Shown: positions 14,601-24,420 of the stretch, one piece after another | Layout of the letters: each line of letters begins with the position of its first letter | How positions within the stretch are numbered: the stretch's first letter is position 1 | Source of the DNA: Centropus unirufus | Lineage: Eukaryota > Chordata > Aves > Cuculiformes > Centropidae | Length of the DNA: 64,000 nt | Assembly (NCBI GenBank): GCA_013397695.1 | Contig: VYZI01000574.1 | Span: 284,473-348,472, forward strand | Direction of reading: 5' to 3' | Notes under the pieces: generated by a model | The model's input: only the letters and a program-made list of their open reading frames with translations | Database searches by the model: none | What the model was told of the DNA's origin: nothing | Position numbers and translations under genes: made by a program

Positions 14601-17600
14601 GAGCCAGCATCTTGTTCCTCATTAAACTTAGCTGCCTCTTCTTCCACAGAGACCATGTTCTTTTCCTTGTACTTCTGCCACCTCTGCTGGGCACACAGCC
14701 CTTGAAGGTCTCCCCTTACAGCCTTTATCATGAGGAAATAACCTCCTTTCGCACCAAAGTTGCTGCCACAAAGCCTTACAGTTGTACTCATGCTGGGGTT
14801 CACTCCATGACAGCTCTTTATTACACTCAATTTCTGCATCTTTCCTCAAGCCAAAAAAACATTTTTATGACCTCAATTTGATAACACAGCTTGAGAAGCT
14901 CAGCCAGCCTCAGAAGCTCAGCCAGCCTCAGAACATGCCTTTGCTGGAGAGGCCATACAAAGATTTCTTTAGATAGCAAAGTCAAGGCAATTACTTAAAC
15001 ATTACACAAAGTTCCCAGGCCATTTTGCACTTCTCAGACTCATCTATCACGTTTTCTAAGAACTCTGAAAACTCCCCACTGCAGCCAGTCCCTCTGCAGT
15101 TCACCAGAGGGTGGCAACACAGCTTAAATGCCTTTGATTCCTGTTCTTTCAGTTTGTTCCCCTGGTCTGCCACAGATCTTAGCCAAGTCACCTCCCTTGT
15201 CCCACAACTACCTCATACCTCAGCTCTTCAGCCCTAAAACTGGGAAAATTACAGAATCATAGAATCACTAGGTTGGAAAAGACCTCCAAGATTATCAAGT
15301 CCAACCATACCTGTACACCACTAAACCATATCCCCAGTAACTTCATCTACTGTTTTTTTAAACATATCCAGGGATGGTGATTCCACCACCTGCCTGTGCA
15401 ACATGTTCCAGCAACCAATGACCCTTTCAGTGAAAAACTTCTTCCTAATCTTCAACCTGAACCTCCCCTGGCACAGCTTGAGGCCGTTCCCCCTTGTCCT
15501 ATCCCCTGTCACTTGGGAGAAGAGACCAGCACCCACCTCTCTACAACCTCCTTTCAGGCAGTTGGAGGCAGGGATAAGGTCCCTCCTCAGTCTCCTCCAG
15601 GCTGAAGAACCCCAGCTCCCTCAGCTGCTCTTCATAACGCTCGTTCTCCAGCCCCTTCACCAGCTTTGTTGCCCTTCTCTGGACACACTCCAGTATCTCA
15701 ATGTCCTTCTTGTAGTGAGGGGCCCAGAACTGAACACAGGATTCGAGGTGCAGCCTCACCAGTGCCGAGTACATGGGCAGAACCACCTCCCTGGACCTGC
15801 TTGCCATGCTGTTCCTGACCCAGGCCAAGATGCCATTGGCTTTCTTAGCCACCTGGGCACACTGCTGGCTCATTCTCCTCCATGCAGCTTTCCAGCCACT
15901 GTTCCTCAAGCCTGTAGCGCAGCACAGGGTTGTTGTGTTCCAAGCGCAGGACCCAGCATTTGGCTTTGTTGAACTTCATCTGGTCCAGCCTGTCCAGATT
16001 TACCTAGCAAAATCCTCCACTCCAGTCAAAGGGGACTCTGCTATTGACTAGAGGCAGTGAAAGGAGGCACAGCAGGGAAGGGGCAGGAAGAAAGCTTGAG
16101 CCAGTGGGGGCGTGTGCTGGAAAGCAGGAGGGGGAAGGCAACAGTTTCCCATCCAAGGTCTCTCCAGTCCCTTCTGCGAGGCCATTCTGGCCCCTGGGGA
16201 GGTTGCAGAACTGGCACCACCAGCACAGGAAGGGAAGATGAACACCCATTTAGTAACAACCTTGCTCTCCCCCAAGCCAGTCTGTTTAGGCTATATAGAG
16301 AAATGTAAACCATGTTTTTGCTGCTTTGAAGACAGCAGGCTGTGAAGATCTAGCAAGCAGAGCCAGGTTTGTTGAAGGGCTAGGAAAGGGAGTGATGAAA
16401 GCTCCCTTATTTCTCTCATTGTTTTGAGATACAATCTTTGCTGGGCATTGCTTCTGACACAAGCTCATAGAACATGTAGGGAAACGTGAATTCTTGAAAT
16501 AAAAGCACTCATGTAAGAGGAGTTCGGTCATTTCACTTCAAACAGCTGCAGCCCTGCAATACGGCCCAGTTAGTCTCCCACATTAAAGCACCTCTCCAGC
16601 CCCATGAGTCATCAGCCCAGCAACCACTGTATGAGTAGTGGATGCACCCCCTATTCTCCCACTTAGCTTCAGAAAAAGTGCCAGAACTCAGGCTGTCTCT
16701 CTCCCTCCACTGCATCTTCAGATCTCCTCCCTCCTGGTCCAGCTGCTGCCCTGGATAACAAACATCTGTATGCTGTTGTCCCACCCTGGCCTGCTCTATC
16801 CCAAACCTCTCCTCCAGCTCTAGGCTCCACATACATTTTTTTGCTCTTCCAGGCTATCAATTACAGCCCAGCACTTTGCAACTGTTCCTTACAGGTATCT
16901 TTTCTGGTCTTCCATCTTGCACATCTCAGCCTTGAAGCTTTCTTCACTGTCCTTCCTCTCTCTCTCGAAGTTTTTTCTCATTAACTTCATTTCCTCCTTG
17001 TGATAGTTTATCTGTTGGGAGGAGATGGGATTTGGATATTAGCATCATGCTCCCAAGAGCTCCCCTCTCCTCAAATAACTTTGATTCAGGTCGATCTACT
17101 GGTCCTTCTCAACAGGGGAGACTTCAGGCAGTTTTGGTCCCTACTGATCTTAGGGCAATGGTCAGTCTCATACAGCAGCCTCTAAATAGCAGATATTGGT
17201 AGGTCCCAACTCTTCCCAGCAGGCAGTGCATTTCTCCCCTTCTTGTTTGCAAGAGACCCCAGAGAGATGAGGCCAAGGCATCACCCACCACTGCCTCTCA
17301 TATCCCTCCACCCCCCTGAGCGGCCCCTTGTCCAAGATGTGGTGGTGAGTACCTGCTGCTCACCACAGCTCCCTTGTAAACACTAGAAACTCCAGGACTT
17401 AATGAGCACAGAGGCCAGACCATGAAGCAGGCAGATCTGCAAGCAGTTTTGTGCTCCCTGAATTGTTCATTGGTGTGGCAATTCAGGATTTACTCTTGCA
17501 GTGCTGCAATAGAAACCCAGCAGGCAAGGTGGGAACTGAGGCCTCTCGTATAAGCTCTCACTGCTCATAGTGCCACCTTAGGGCAAGCAGATTAAGTGGG

Positions 17601-20600
17601 CTGCAAGCACAGGGAGACAGGACACTGATACCCAACCAGCGTTCTCACAAAACCACTCTCTGCTTCTGCTCTTGGTTTTATTGTGACAGCAACACTGAGT
17701 AGGGTTAATATCTGGTTCCCTATAAGGAGCAATACTCACACAAACATTTCACAAGGTGACAGATATTTCCACAAAGCCTTAGCCAGACAGTGAGTGCTCA
17801 AGACCCTCCTGCCAACTAAGACGATCTGGGAAAGTACATGCAACATCACCAGCAGAGAGATAAAGTACCAACCTGCTCCCCAGCCTGAAGTTTCCAGCAA
17901 CCCTCCTGGAGCACTCACCCCACCAGTCCTGCTGTAGCAGGGTGTTTTACCAAGCAGCTAGGCCAAGAGGTCAGAACATCCCCTCCCACCTCCCTCACCT
18001 TGGTTTCCAGCCGCATCTTCACATCCCGCAGCTGGTCTTGGTGCTGCTCCATTGAGAGTGATTTCTCTGTGCATACAGAAGTAGGAACCAGAGGGCTGGG
18101 AGAGCAACATGCCGGCAGAGAAGAGCTCTGTGAATACAAGCCTAAAAGACAAGATAGGCCTGGCCGTCCTGATCAAGATGACTTCAGCTTCCTCCAGTCA
18201 AGCCTATACAACCCCAAAAGACGAAGATCCCCCATCTACCTGGGAGCCAGTTCCAGGGCTGCATGACCAATCATCACCCACAGCTTGGGGCTACTTTATT
18301 ATAATGTGTTCCCTTAACATCCTCAACAGTGAAAATCTGCCCATTCGCTCCCATCTGCCTGGTCCACCAGTCACCCCCAGCAATCAAGTTGGAAGAGAAT
18401 CCTTCCCTCCATCTCCCTTCTCCTCATTACCCATCACCCTCTTCTCTCCATCCACGGCTGGCCAGTGCCAGAAATGGCAGGAGCAGCTCAAGCACAGCAA
18501 GGCACCCCACACTCCCACAAAAACTCTGATCCAGAGGGAGCCTTGGTTTTACTTGAGAAGATGGAGAGGCACTGAATGCTCTTGCACTTTACCTCCTGCT
18601 GGCAGCCCTCTCTCAGCCCTGCTCTCCCATAGCTGGTGACGCAGCCTTTCCAGCTCCCTCCACAGCATTCCATTCTGGTCCCACAGTACCTGGAGAAGAG
18701 ACTGGTCACAATGCAGCAAAGAAGCTCCCCAGGACTGCAGAGGGCTAAGCATCCACAGCTCCCTGCAGCCATGTGTGCTATGGGTCTCTTGCAGCATGAA
18801 GAGCAGAGCCCCCTCACCAGCACAGTCGGCAGCAATAAGGCGTGGGGATTGCCTTCCATCCTAAACAGCCAGAGATGAGAGGCTTTGGAAGAGTCAGAGA
18901 AGAAACACAAGCCCAGATTACTGCAACCACCATCATTAGACACAACTTACGGTGAAGCAAGTCTCACAGGGCTCTGGAAGGGAACATGTTGCAGAAACAA
19001 TAAAGTGAGGCAAGATGGTGCTGATCACATGGGAAGCAGAGAATGAGGCAGGTCCTGATGCTTGATTAGCACAAACACACCCCCAAAGGCCAGCACAGGA
19101 GTTTATGCCATCTTGGTGCCAACATCAGCCTGCAGCAAGGAGTCCCGTGGCTGAACACCACACTACAAGCCACCACACTAGTGCAATGAGCCACTGCCTT
19201 GAGGGCGTCTGGAGTTGGGCAACTGCTTGTTTCACCTCACACTGGAAGCAACAGCGTTCAAGGCATCCTGCTTCCCTCTGGACTGTCCACTTTGAGAAGA
19301 CGCCAAGATATATCCATTATGCTGCCAGCCAGGAAACTGCTGGGCTGCAAGAAACTATGAACTAGGGTACTTCCAAAGATGCCAATTAAATATTACTGAG
19401 CAGATCTAGATAAATGCAAACCCAGTTTGTTTAATCTCCATTCCAAACAGGAGAGCAGAGGAGGACGGGGACTGACAGCATTCAACAAGGGTAAAGGATA
19501 AACCCCAGTGGGTGCCTTCACATAGGCGGATGAAGCCCTAAGGCCAAACCTCTCCATCCATCAGCCTCCTCCTGGACAACTCTGGGGCTGCTGAATGGGA
19601 GGCAAAAATCACAGCACGGAATGTCTTCAACCCTCTGGTGCCACCTGGAGCAACGCTGCACTGGGAGGGCTCCAGCATGTTTGCCTTTGATTACAGCCTC
19701 AAGAGGAGCTGTTCCCTGCATCCATGAAATGGCTTTGCCGAAAATGCAGATTTTTTTTCTACTCAGTGGTATTCCCCAAGTCACATTTGGAAACAAATGG
19801 GCAATGCAACAATCACCAGACTCCGGAGCCAAGGCACCTAGTACCCAGCATCTCACAACATGCAAGATACACAAGTCACTCAAAAACACAGGAAGAGAGA
19901 TATAAGCTGTGCTCGGGTCTCAGAGAGCCCAAAGCACTGGGAAGGAGCCCAGTACCCTGCTGAATGTGCAAGACACAGAGCACCAATGCCTGGACCAGAC
20001 ACACAGCAGGTACCTGGACACGCTCACCTTGACTCTCTAGCAGAATTCAGCAGCAACAGGTTTTTGTAGGGGTTGTTTAAGTGGGGCAGGAAGGAGGAAG
20101 GGAACAAGAAGAAGAATTTAGCTGATACCGTGCTTTCCAAAGAAGAACTGCTTTCTCCTTGCATTTGAGAAGAAACACAGCTGAGCCCAGTGTGGTCTGT
20201 GCGTATATACAGAGCAAGATGGTTCCCAAACAAAATGGCCTGTGGCTACAGGGTGGCAGAGAGAAGCATTTAAAACGCACCCCTACACTCCCCTGCCAGT
20301 ATCCTAGCAAGAGAACCAACCCATGGGCTGCAGGAGGAGACAGGTGCTTTACAAGGGGTACAGCTGCGTCCTGCGTCCTGCCAAAGGACTCCGAGCAAGA
20401 GAAGAGGGATTCCCCACTCTGCACTCTGATCAGGGCTCCCTCCTTCCTCTTCCCCAGGCCAAAGTGCCCAAAAGATGTGCCAACAAGATCTACTTTCATG
20501 ACAGCGTTGACGGACCTGCCCACCCATACCTGGCACTGCTGCTCGTACTCCAGGACAATCTCTGCAAAGCAGTCACTCTGGTTTGGGAGCTCTGGGCTGT

Positions 20601-22699
20601 GGAGCTTCATCTGGGTCAGCTGCACAAGCACAGGGGAATACAGCTAGTCATCCCCTCTCCAAACAGAGAGGCAAAAGCTCTACTAAATCACCAGAGTCCT
20701 GGTGTTAAACCCACAGATTCAATGGAAGGGTTCAAACTGATGCCTGTGGGATGGATCAGATGCAGAAAGAGGATGAAAAACACTTTTCTCCGTGTGAGAG
20801 ACACCAAAATGCAAACTGGGCAACAAGACGGTAGACTCCTCTCCATTTTACCAGGTGCTTTGCTGGAGCAGAAGACACAAAACCTAACACTTTCCTTCAA
20901 TGATTGTGAAACAAAGCTTTCCTTTTCTGGAAGCCAGACCCTGCAGTTCACACTTGAAGACTGCAGATTTGTTCAATTTGGTACAGTTGCAAACTTTTCT
21001 CATCCTTTCTTGTCAGCCTTTGAAAGGCGTAAATTAAAAGCCACTGTTTTTATTTTCCGTGTTGTCATGAATGTGCAGGACAGTTCAAAGAGGGGGGGAC
21101 CTTAACAACTGACCCCAAATATGCAAGATTTCATAGAAAAGGGTCTATTTTTGATGAGTTCCTTCATAGTTCCTATTTAACAGCAACAGAGAAAGAAAGG
21201 CTACCTTGTCCTTCACAACATGATTGAGTTCTTTCTGCAGCTTTAACACCAGATTCTCTGAGGCTGACAGTTTCTCAGTCATCTCTGTGACCTTGTTTTG
21301 CAGCTCTGTGTTCTCCTGCAGACAAAAGGGAGATTATTTTGATGTTGTGGATCCTCGTGTGGATCCTCAGGTTCACCAGCCACAGGCCTTCAGCAGGAAG
21401 CTGTAAAAAAACTGGCACATCAGCCTGCTGAACGCAAGGCAGCTCATAGGAGACCCTGCTTTGGACAGCAAATACCAATGGCAGATACTGCATTGGGTGG
21501 GGCTTGGCTCTTCTCTCCAAAGGGCAGACATAGCAAGTGGGTTTTGCAGAATAAGAGCTGGAGAGCCCCACAGGTTCATCTCTATCTCTGCTTCATAAAA
21601 CCCTGGTTTCCCTCACAGCCAACAAAGGCAGCAAGTCCTCAGTAACTTCTGCCTGTACTTCTATACTGAACAGCACTGGGAAAATCCTAGGCACGCCAAC
21701 ACCATTGCCTCTGCTTTTGGCACTTTTATCCTCTGACACCAAGTGTTCAGGTGTTACCAAGGGCCAAACCACTCCCAACAGACCACATTGAGGTTTAACA
21801 ATTTCACAGCAAGGGGACAAGCTCTGTATTTCATTCAATAGTATGGATGCAACTGATGATTTTTCTGCATAAAACACCTATCCTTCCCAGCAAGACCAAC
21901 ACAAACCATCCACCTTCCTTACCACCTAGGCTTTGCCTCCTCTGAAGAAGCACAGATGTTTCATCCACAGCAGTTTTACTTACCTTCATCCTGTGGTTCA
22001 GTCTTCCTTGCAGGCTGGCCTCTCTGCCCTGGAGAATCTGTGTATCGGCCTCCAGCTTCACTTGGTGATTGATTGCTTGCTGCAAAAGCAGCTCTTTTGC
22101 CTCTATTTCTGCCTCGACACCCCTGGGGGAGGAAAGCAGTATGGCTGGGGCACTACAGCATGTTCTCAGGTGACAAGGTCAAGACAGCCACGCTCACCAT
22201 GCACAAAGCAGGAGATGAGGGCTTGGTTGGGGGGAGATTTGGACCTTAGTAGGGTAGTGTTCAGGGACTTCGCTGCCACTGATATAACGGCGAAACAAGT
22301 GGGAGATTCACAGAGAGGTGGGGGTGGGAGGGAGAGGCTGTGGGCACCCATAGGAAAAACGTATTCCCTGCCCCACTAAGAGGACCTTCCCTACCTGAGT
22401 TTGCTCTGGGTATGCTTAAGAGTGACACACTGCTTTTCCAATTTCCTGCAAAGCTCCAAGCAGCATCCCTCCACTTTCTCCAAGTCCAGCCTCGCCTTGT
22501 CCCTCTCTCTGGCGATTTGCCTCACCTGAATCCTGCAGGCACAGTGAGCAGTGCATTACGAGACATCTCAGGCCCCACACAGAAGAGCCCTCCTCACAGG
22601 GAGCAGCACCCTTACCGGAGGCACTGCAGTTTGTGTCCATAAGAGCTAACAGCTGCATGCTGAAGCCTGCTCCTGGGGACCATGAGTGTGTTGTCCAAG
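8686..22699 (-). CDS. NINL: Ninein-like protein (NINL), coiled-coil part; 5' exons not found
   Basis: NINL is a centrosomal coiled-coil protein involved in microtubule nucleation and anchoring. Exons in transcript order: 22616-22699, 22395-22532, 21984-22122, 21205-21315, 20530-20619, 18593-18689, 17999-18066, 16893-17011, 12875-12949, 12138-12222, 11070(approx.)-11336, 9899-10105, 8969-9085, 8686-8874. Phases agree at every junction checked, giving about 594 codons; human NINL has about 1,380 in its long form. Matches include ARERDKARLDLEK, SENLVLKLQKELNHVVKDK, RKNFERERKDSEES, REISHLNVKTCQL, and a C-terminus ending VIGKITPASLSG (human ends VSRIAPAALSV). The first exon found (LDNTLMVP...) aligns just before the first long coiled coil. 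The EF-hand region (about 350-380 residues) and the large human cassette exon were not found. The tail-to-tail position with GINS1 matches human 20p11 and supports the name. It may be a truncated or decaying copy. Confidence 0.88.
10739..10830 (-). pseudogene. NINL: Damaged NINL exon: in-frame stop and frame break
   Basis: This lies between two intact NINL exons (11070-11336 and 9899-10105), behind a good acceptor (CAG at 10831-10833). On the minus strand the first frame reads EVEAEWE, then TGA, then LSQQRQELHGL, which resembles human VELECLNQEHQSLQL. The similarity then continues one base out of frame as LTEELEGWQDQ, against human LTQTLEESQDQ. So the exon seems to carry a nonsense codon and a small indel. 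No good GT donor follows; GTCAAG after 10739 is the best. If it is skipped, the upstream exon can use a phase-0 donor (CAA|GTTGGT, before 11070) and join the next exon in frame. Sequencing or assembly error is a real alternative. Confidence 0.5.
12873..12874 (-). other. NINL: Probable GC splice donor of a NINL intron
   Basis: The exon at 12875-12949 (GELRQLLEENSSLKSQLG...) has no GT donor before it runs into an in-frame stop at EGSEPE. It does contain CTGAG|GCAAGC, close to the GC-donor consensus AG|GCAAGT. Splicing there leaves two bases (AG). The next exon, 12138-12222, starts with the single G that completes AGG and then continues in the open frame KCVSDLGREK. The phase fit and the GC-AG consensus together support a GC-AG intron of about 650 bases. 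Confidence 0.65.
14079..14880. other. Pyrimidine-rich block, unclassified
   Basis: The plus strand here is dominated by C and T (many TTCC, CTCT and TTTC runs), so the minus strand is purine-rich and all three minus frames translate as Lys/Glu/Arg/Gln-rich peptides, such as KYKEKNMVSVEEEAAKF. No frame stays open across the block and no family is recognised. It may be an old repeat or just biased intronic sequence. Confidence 0.4.
14894..14929 (+). repeat. 18-base perfect tandem duplication
   Basis: The unit AGAAGCTCAGCCAGCCTC occurs twice in direct succession (14894-14911 and 14912-14929), followed by the first bases of a third copy (AGAA). It is intronic in NINL and probably a replication-slippage product. 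Confidence 0.9.
15251..16010 (-). mobile_element. CR1 LINE, 5'-truncated, antisense strand
   Basis: Read on the plus strand it starts with the reverse complement of the CR1 3' end (CAGAATCATAGAATCAC then GGTTGGAAAAGACCTCCAAG). On the minus strand, broken frames carry the CR1 reverse-transcriptase C-terminal text, including VAKKANGILAWVRNSMASRS, LESCVQFWAP and ECVQRRATKLVKGLE near 15660-15850. It is truncated at its 5' side near 16010 and has stops, so it is inactive. It sits inside a NINL intron in the same orientation as the gene. The right boundary is approximate. Confidence 0.93.
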
Positions 22700-23369
22700 C
22701 TGCAGGCAGCTCTGCCAGGCTCACCTGCTCCCCTGTGCTGCTACTCAGCCTCTGCAAGGATAGCATCGACTGAAATCACTTTCTCCCTCTTCCAGCAGAG
22801 CCAACAGGTCCTGGTTCTATGCCACCTGACCACCCTCCAGTCTTTCAGACACCTCCCCTCATCTTGTAGATAGGCATAGATCACATCCATTCCACATTCT
22901 CCCCAGCCCTGTGGTGGCCAAAGCCTGCCACCCCACTCCGAACCCGAATGCAAGCACTTCTTCCACCCTGGATGGCTGAAAGGCCCTGCTTCACACTTCA
23001 CCCACCTACCGCCACCACACAAGGCGGCATGAGAGACATCAAGGGTCTCCTCTAAGTCCTTCCAGGGCTCAGACAGCAGACGAGTTCATGCTTGGCAAAT
23101 CTGGTGCTACTGCCGATGCTGAAGGTGTAGGCCCACGCAGCTTGGCTGGAAGGAGGACTGCTTCCCAGCACAATCCCCTCTGACACTGAGAAAAAAGCAG
23201 TGCAGGTAAGTCAGTGGGGTGTGCAAACCAACTGCTTTCAACTCTGAAGGGAAACCCCAGGGAATCCAGCAGTACTGGAGAACGCTCCAGAAACAAGCCC
23301 AGGCTGTCTTGCTTGCGTTCCGTTTTGCAAACCAGCCCTCGCTCGACACCCCTGGGCTTGCACAAAAGC
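22700..23369. other. Region between last recognised NINL exon and EIF4A3 CpG island
   Basis: I looked on the minus strand for the EF-hand and N-terminal exons expected upstream of NINL exon 22616-22699 and found none that I can defend. Some short frames exist, for example DLLALLEEGESDF near 22790-22830, but they lack matching splice sites and similarity. Confidence 0.5.
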
Positions 23370-24420
23370 GATGCGGGGCGGACAGCCTGCCCACGCGAAT
23401 TCCTTGGGTCAGGACACCGGCCTTTTTCACGGGCCGCTCACGGAGACGTCAGCCCTTCTGGTTTCCCCAGGGAGACGCGTCACCACGCGAACCGCGGCCA
23501 GGGCCCATCCACCTCCTCGCCAAGCGACACGCGAGGAGGGGAGCCGAACCCGCATTCCACACGCGTAATCCCCATCCTCCTCTCCGAGTTGTTCCACGAG
23601 AGCTGCCGCCTCACACAGCCCGCGGGACCGCGACGCCGGCGCGGAGGGCGCCCCNNNNNNNNNNNNNNNNNNNNNNNNNNNNNNNNNNNNNNNNNNNNNN
23701 NNNNNNNNNNNNNNNNNNNNNNNNNNNNNNNNNNNNNNNNNNNNNNNNNNNNNNNNNNNNNNNNNNNNNNNNNNNNNNNNNNNNNNNNNNNNNNNNNNNN
23801 NNNNNNNNNNNNNNNNNNNNNNNNNNNNNNNNNNNNNNNNNNNNNNNNNNNNNNNNNNNNNNNNNNNNNNNNNNNNNNNNNNNNNNNNNNNNNNNNNNNN
23901 NNNNNNNNNNNNNNNNNNNNNNNNNNNNNNNNNNNNNNNNNNNNNNNNNNNNNNNNNNNNNNNNNNNNNNNNNNNNNNNNNNNNNNNNNNNNNNNNNNNN
24001 NNNNNNNNNNNNNNNNNNNNNNNNNNNNNNNNNNNNNNNNNNNNNNNNNNNNNNNNNNNNNNNNNNNNNNNNNNNNNNNNNNNNNNNNNNNNNNNNNNNN
24101 NNNNNNNNNNNNNNNNNNNNNNNNNNNNNNNNNNNNNNNNNNNNNNNNNNNNNNNNNNNNNNNNNNNNNNNNNNNNNNNNNNNNNNNNNNNNNNNNNNNN
24201 NNNNCGCAGGTTTCGAGAAGCCGTCGGCCATCCAGCAGAGAGCCATCAAGCAGATCATCAAGGGCAGAGACGTGATCGCCCAGTGAGTGCCGGGGGCGGG
24301 CGGGGAAACCGCGTCGCGAGCGGCGCCGGGCAGACCCGCACGCGGGAGGCGGTCCCAGCGGGCGGTCGTGTCCCGGCTTCCTGCGTTGCGCGGTGTCGCT
24401 GCGAGGCAGACGTAGCCAGG
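23370..24420. promoter_or_regulatory. EIF4A3: CpG-island promoter of EIF4A3, interrupted by gap
   Basis: CpG and G+C content are high from about 23370 to the gap and again from 24205 to about 24420. The gap therefore falls inside one CpG island, and such islands are often lost in assemblies. The island is placed to serve EIF4A3 (+) and possibly a divergent minus-strand transcript. Individual promoter elements and the transcription start cannot be read because the core is N. Confidence 0.7.
23655..24204. other. Assembly gap of 550 N
   Basis: Unsequenced bases. The three nucleotides just after the gap (CAG at 24207-24209) are the splice acceptor of EIF4A3 exon 2, so exon 1, with the start codon and roughly the first 55-60 residues, must lie in the gap or to its left. 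Confidence 0.99.

Larger units (their letters stand above)
12950..16892 (-). other. NINL: Large NINL intron with repeat content
   Basis: The flanking exons join in phase (CT plus G gives Leu). Human NINL has a large alternative cassette exon at about this point; no long coiled-coil frame is present here. The intron holds a strongly strand-asymmetric block (14079-14880), a short tandem duplication, a CR1 copy, and an open frame of 99 codons at 16533-16832 with a charged stretch (LELEERFGIEQARVGQQ) that could be a decayed exon. The rest has no recognisable content. Confidence 0.6.

Noticed and set aside
20323..21105. Plus-strand open frame of 260 codons
   Set aside because: It runs antisense over the NINL exon 20530-20619 and intron sequence, has no family features, and the minus-strand exon is well supported.
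22741..22870. Candidate upstream NINL exon reading DLLALLEEGESDF
   Set aside because: No matching acceptor/donor phases and no similarity to the EF-hand region expected there.
23214..24286. Two overlapping plus-strand frames of about 355 codons, and a minus-strand frame of 216 codons, across the gap
   Set aside because: Most of their length is N translated as X. Only the last residues after 24210 are real coding sequence (EIF4A3 exon 2).
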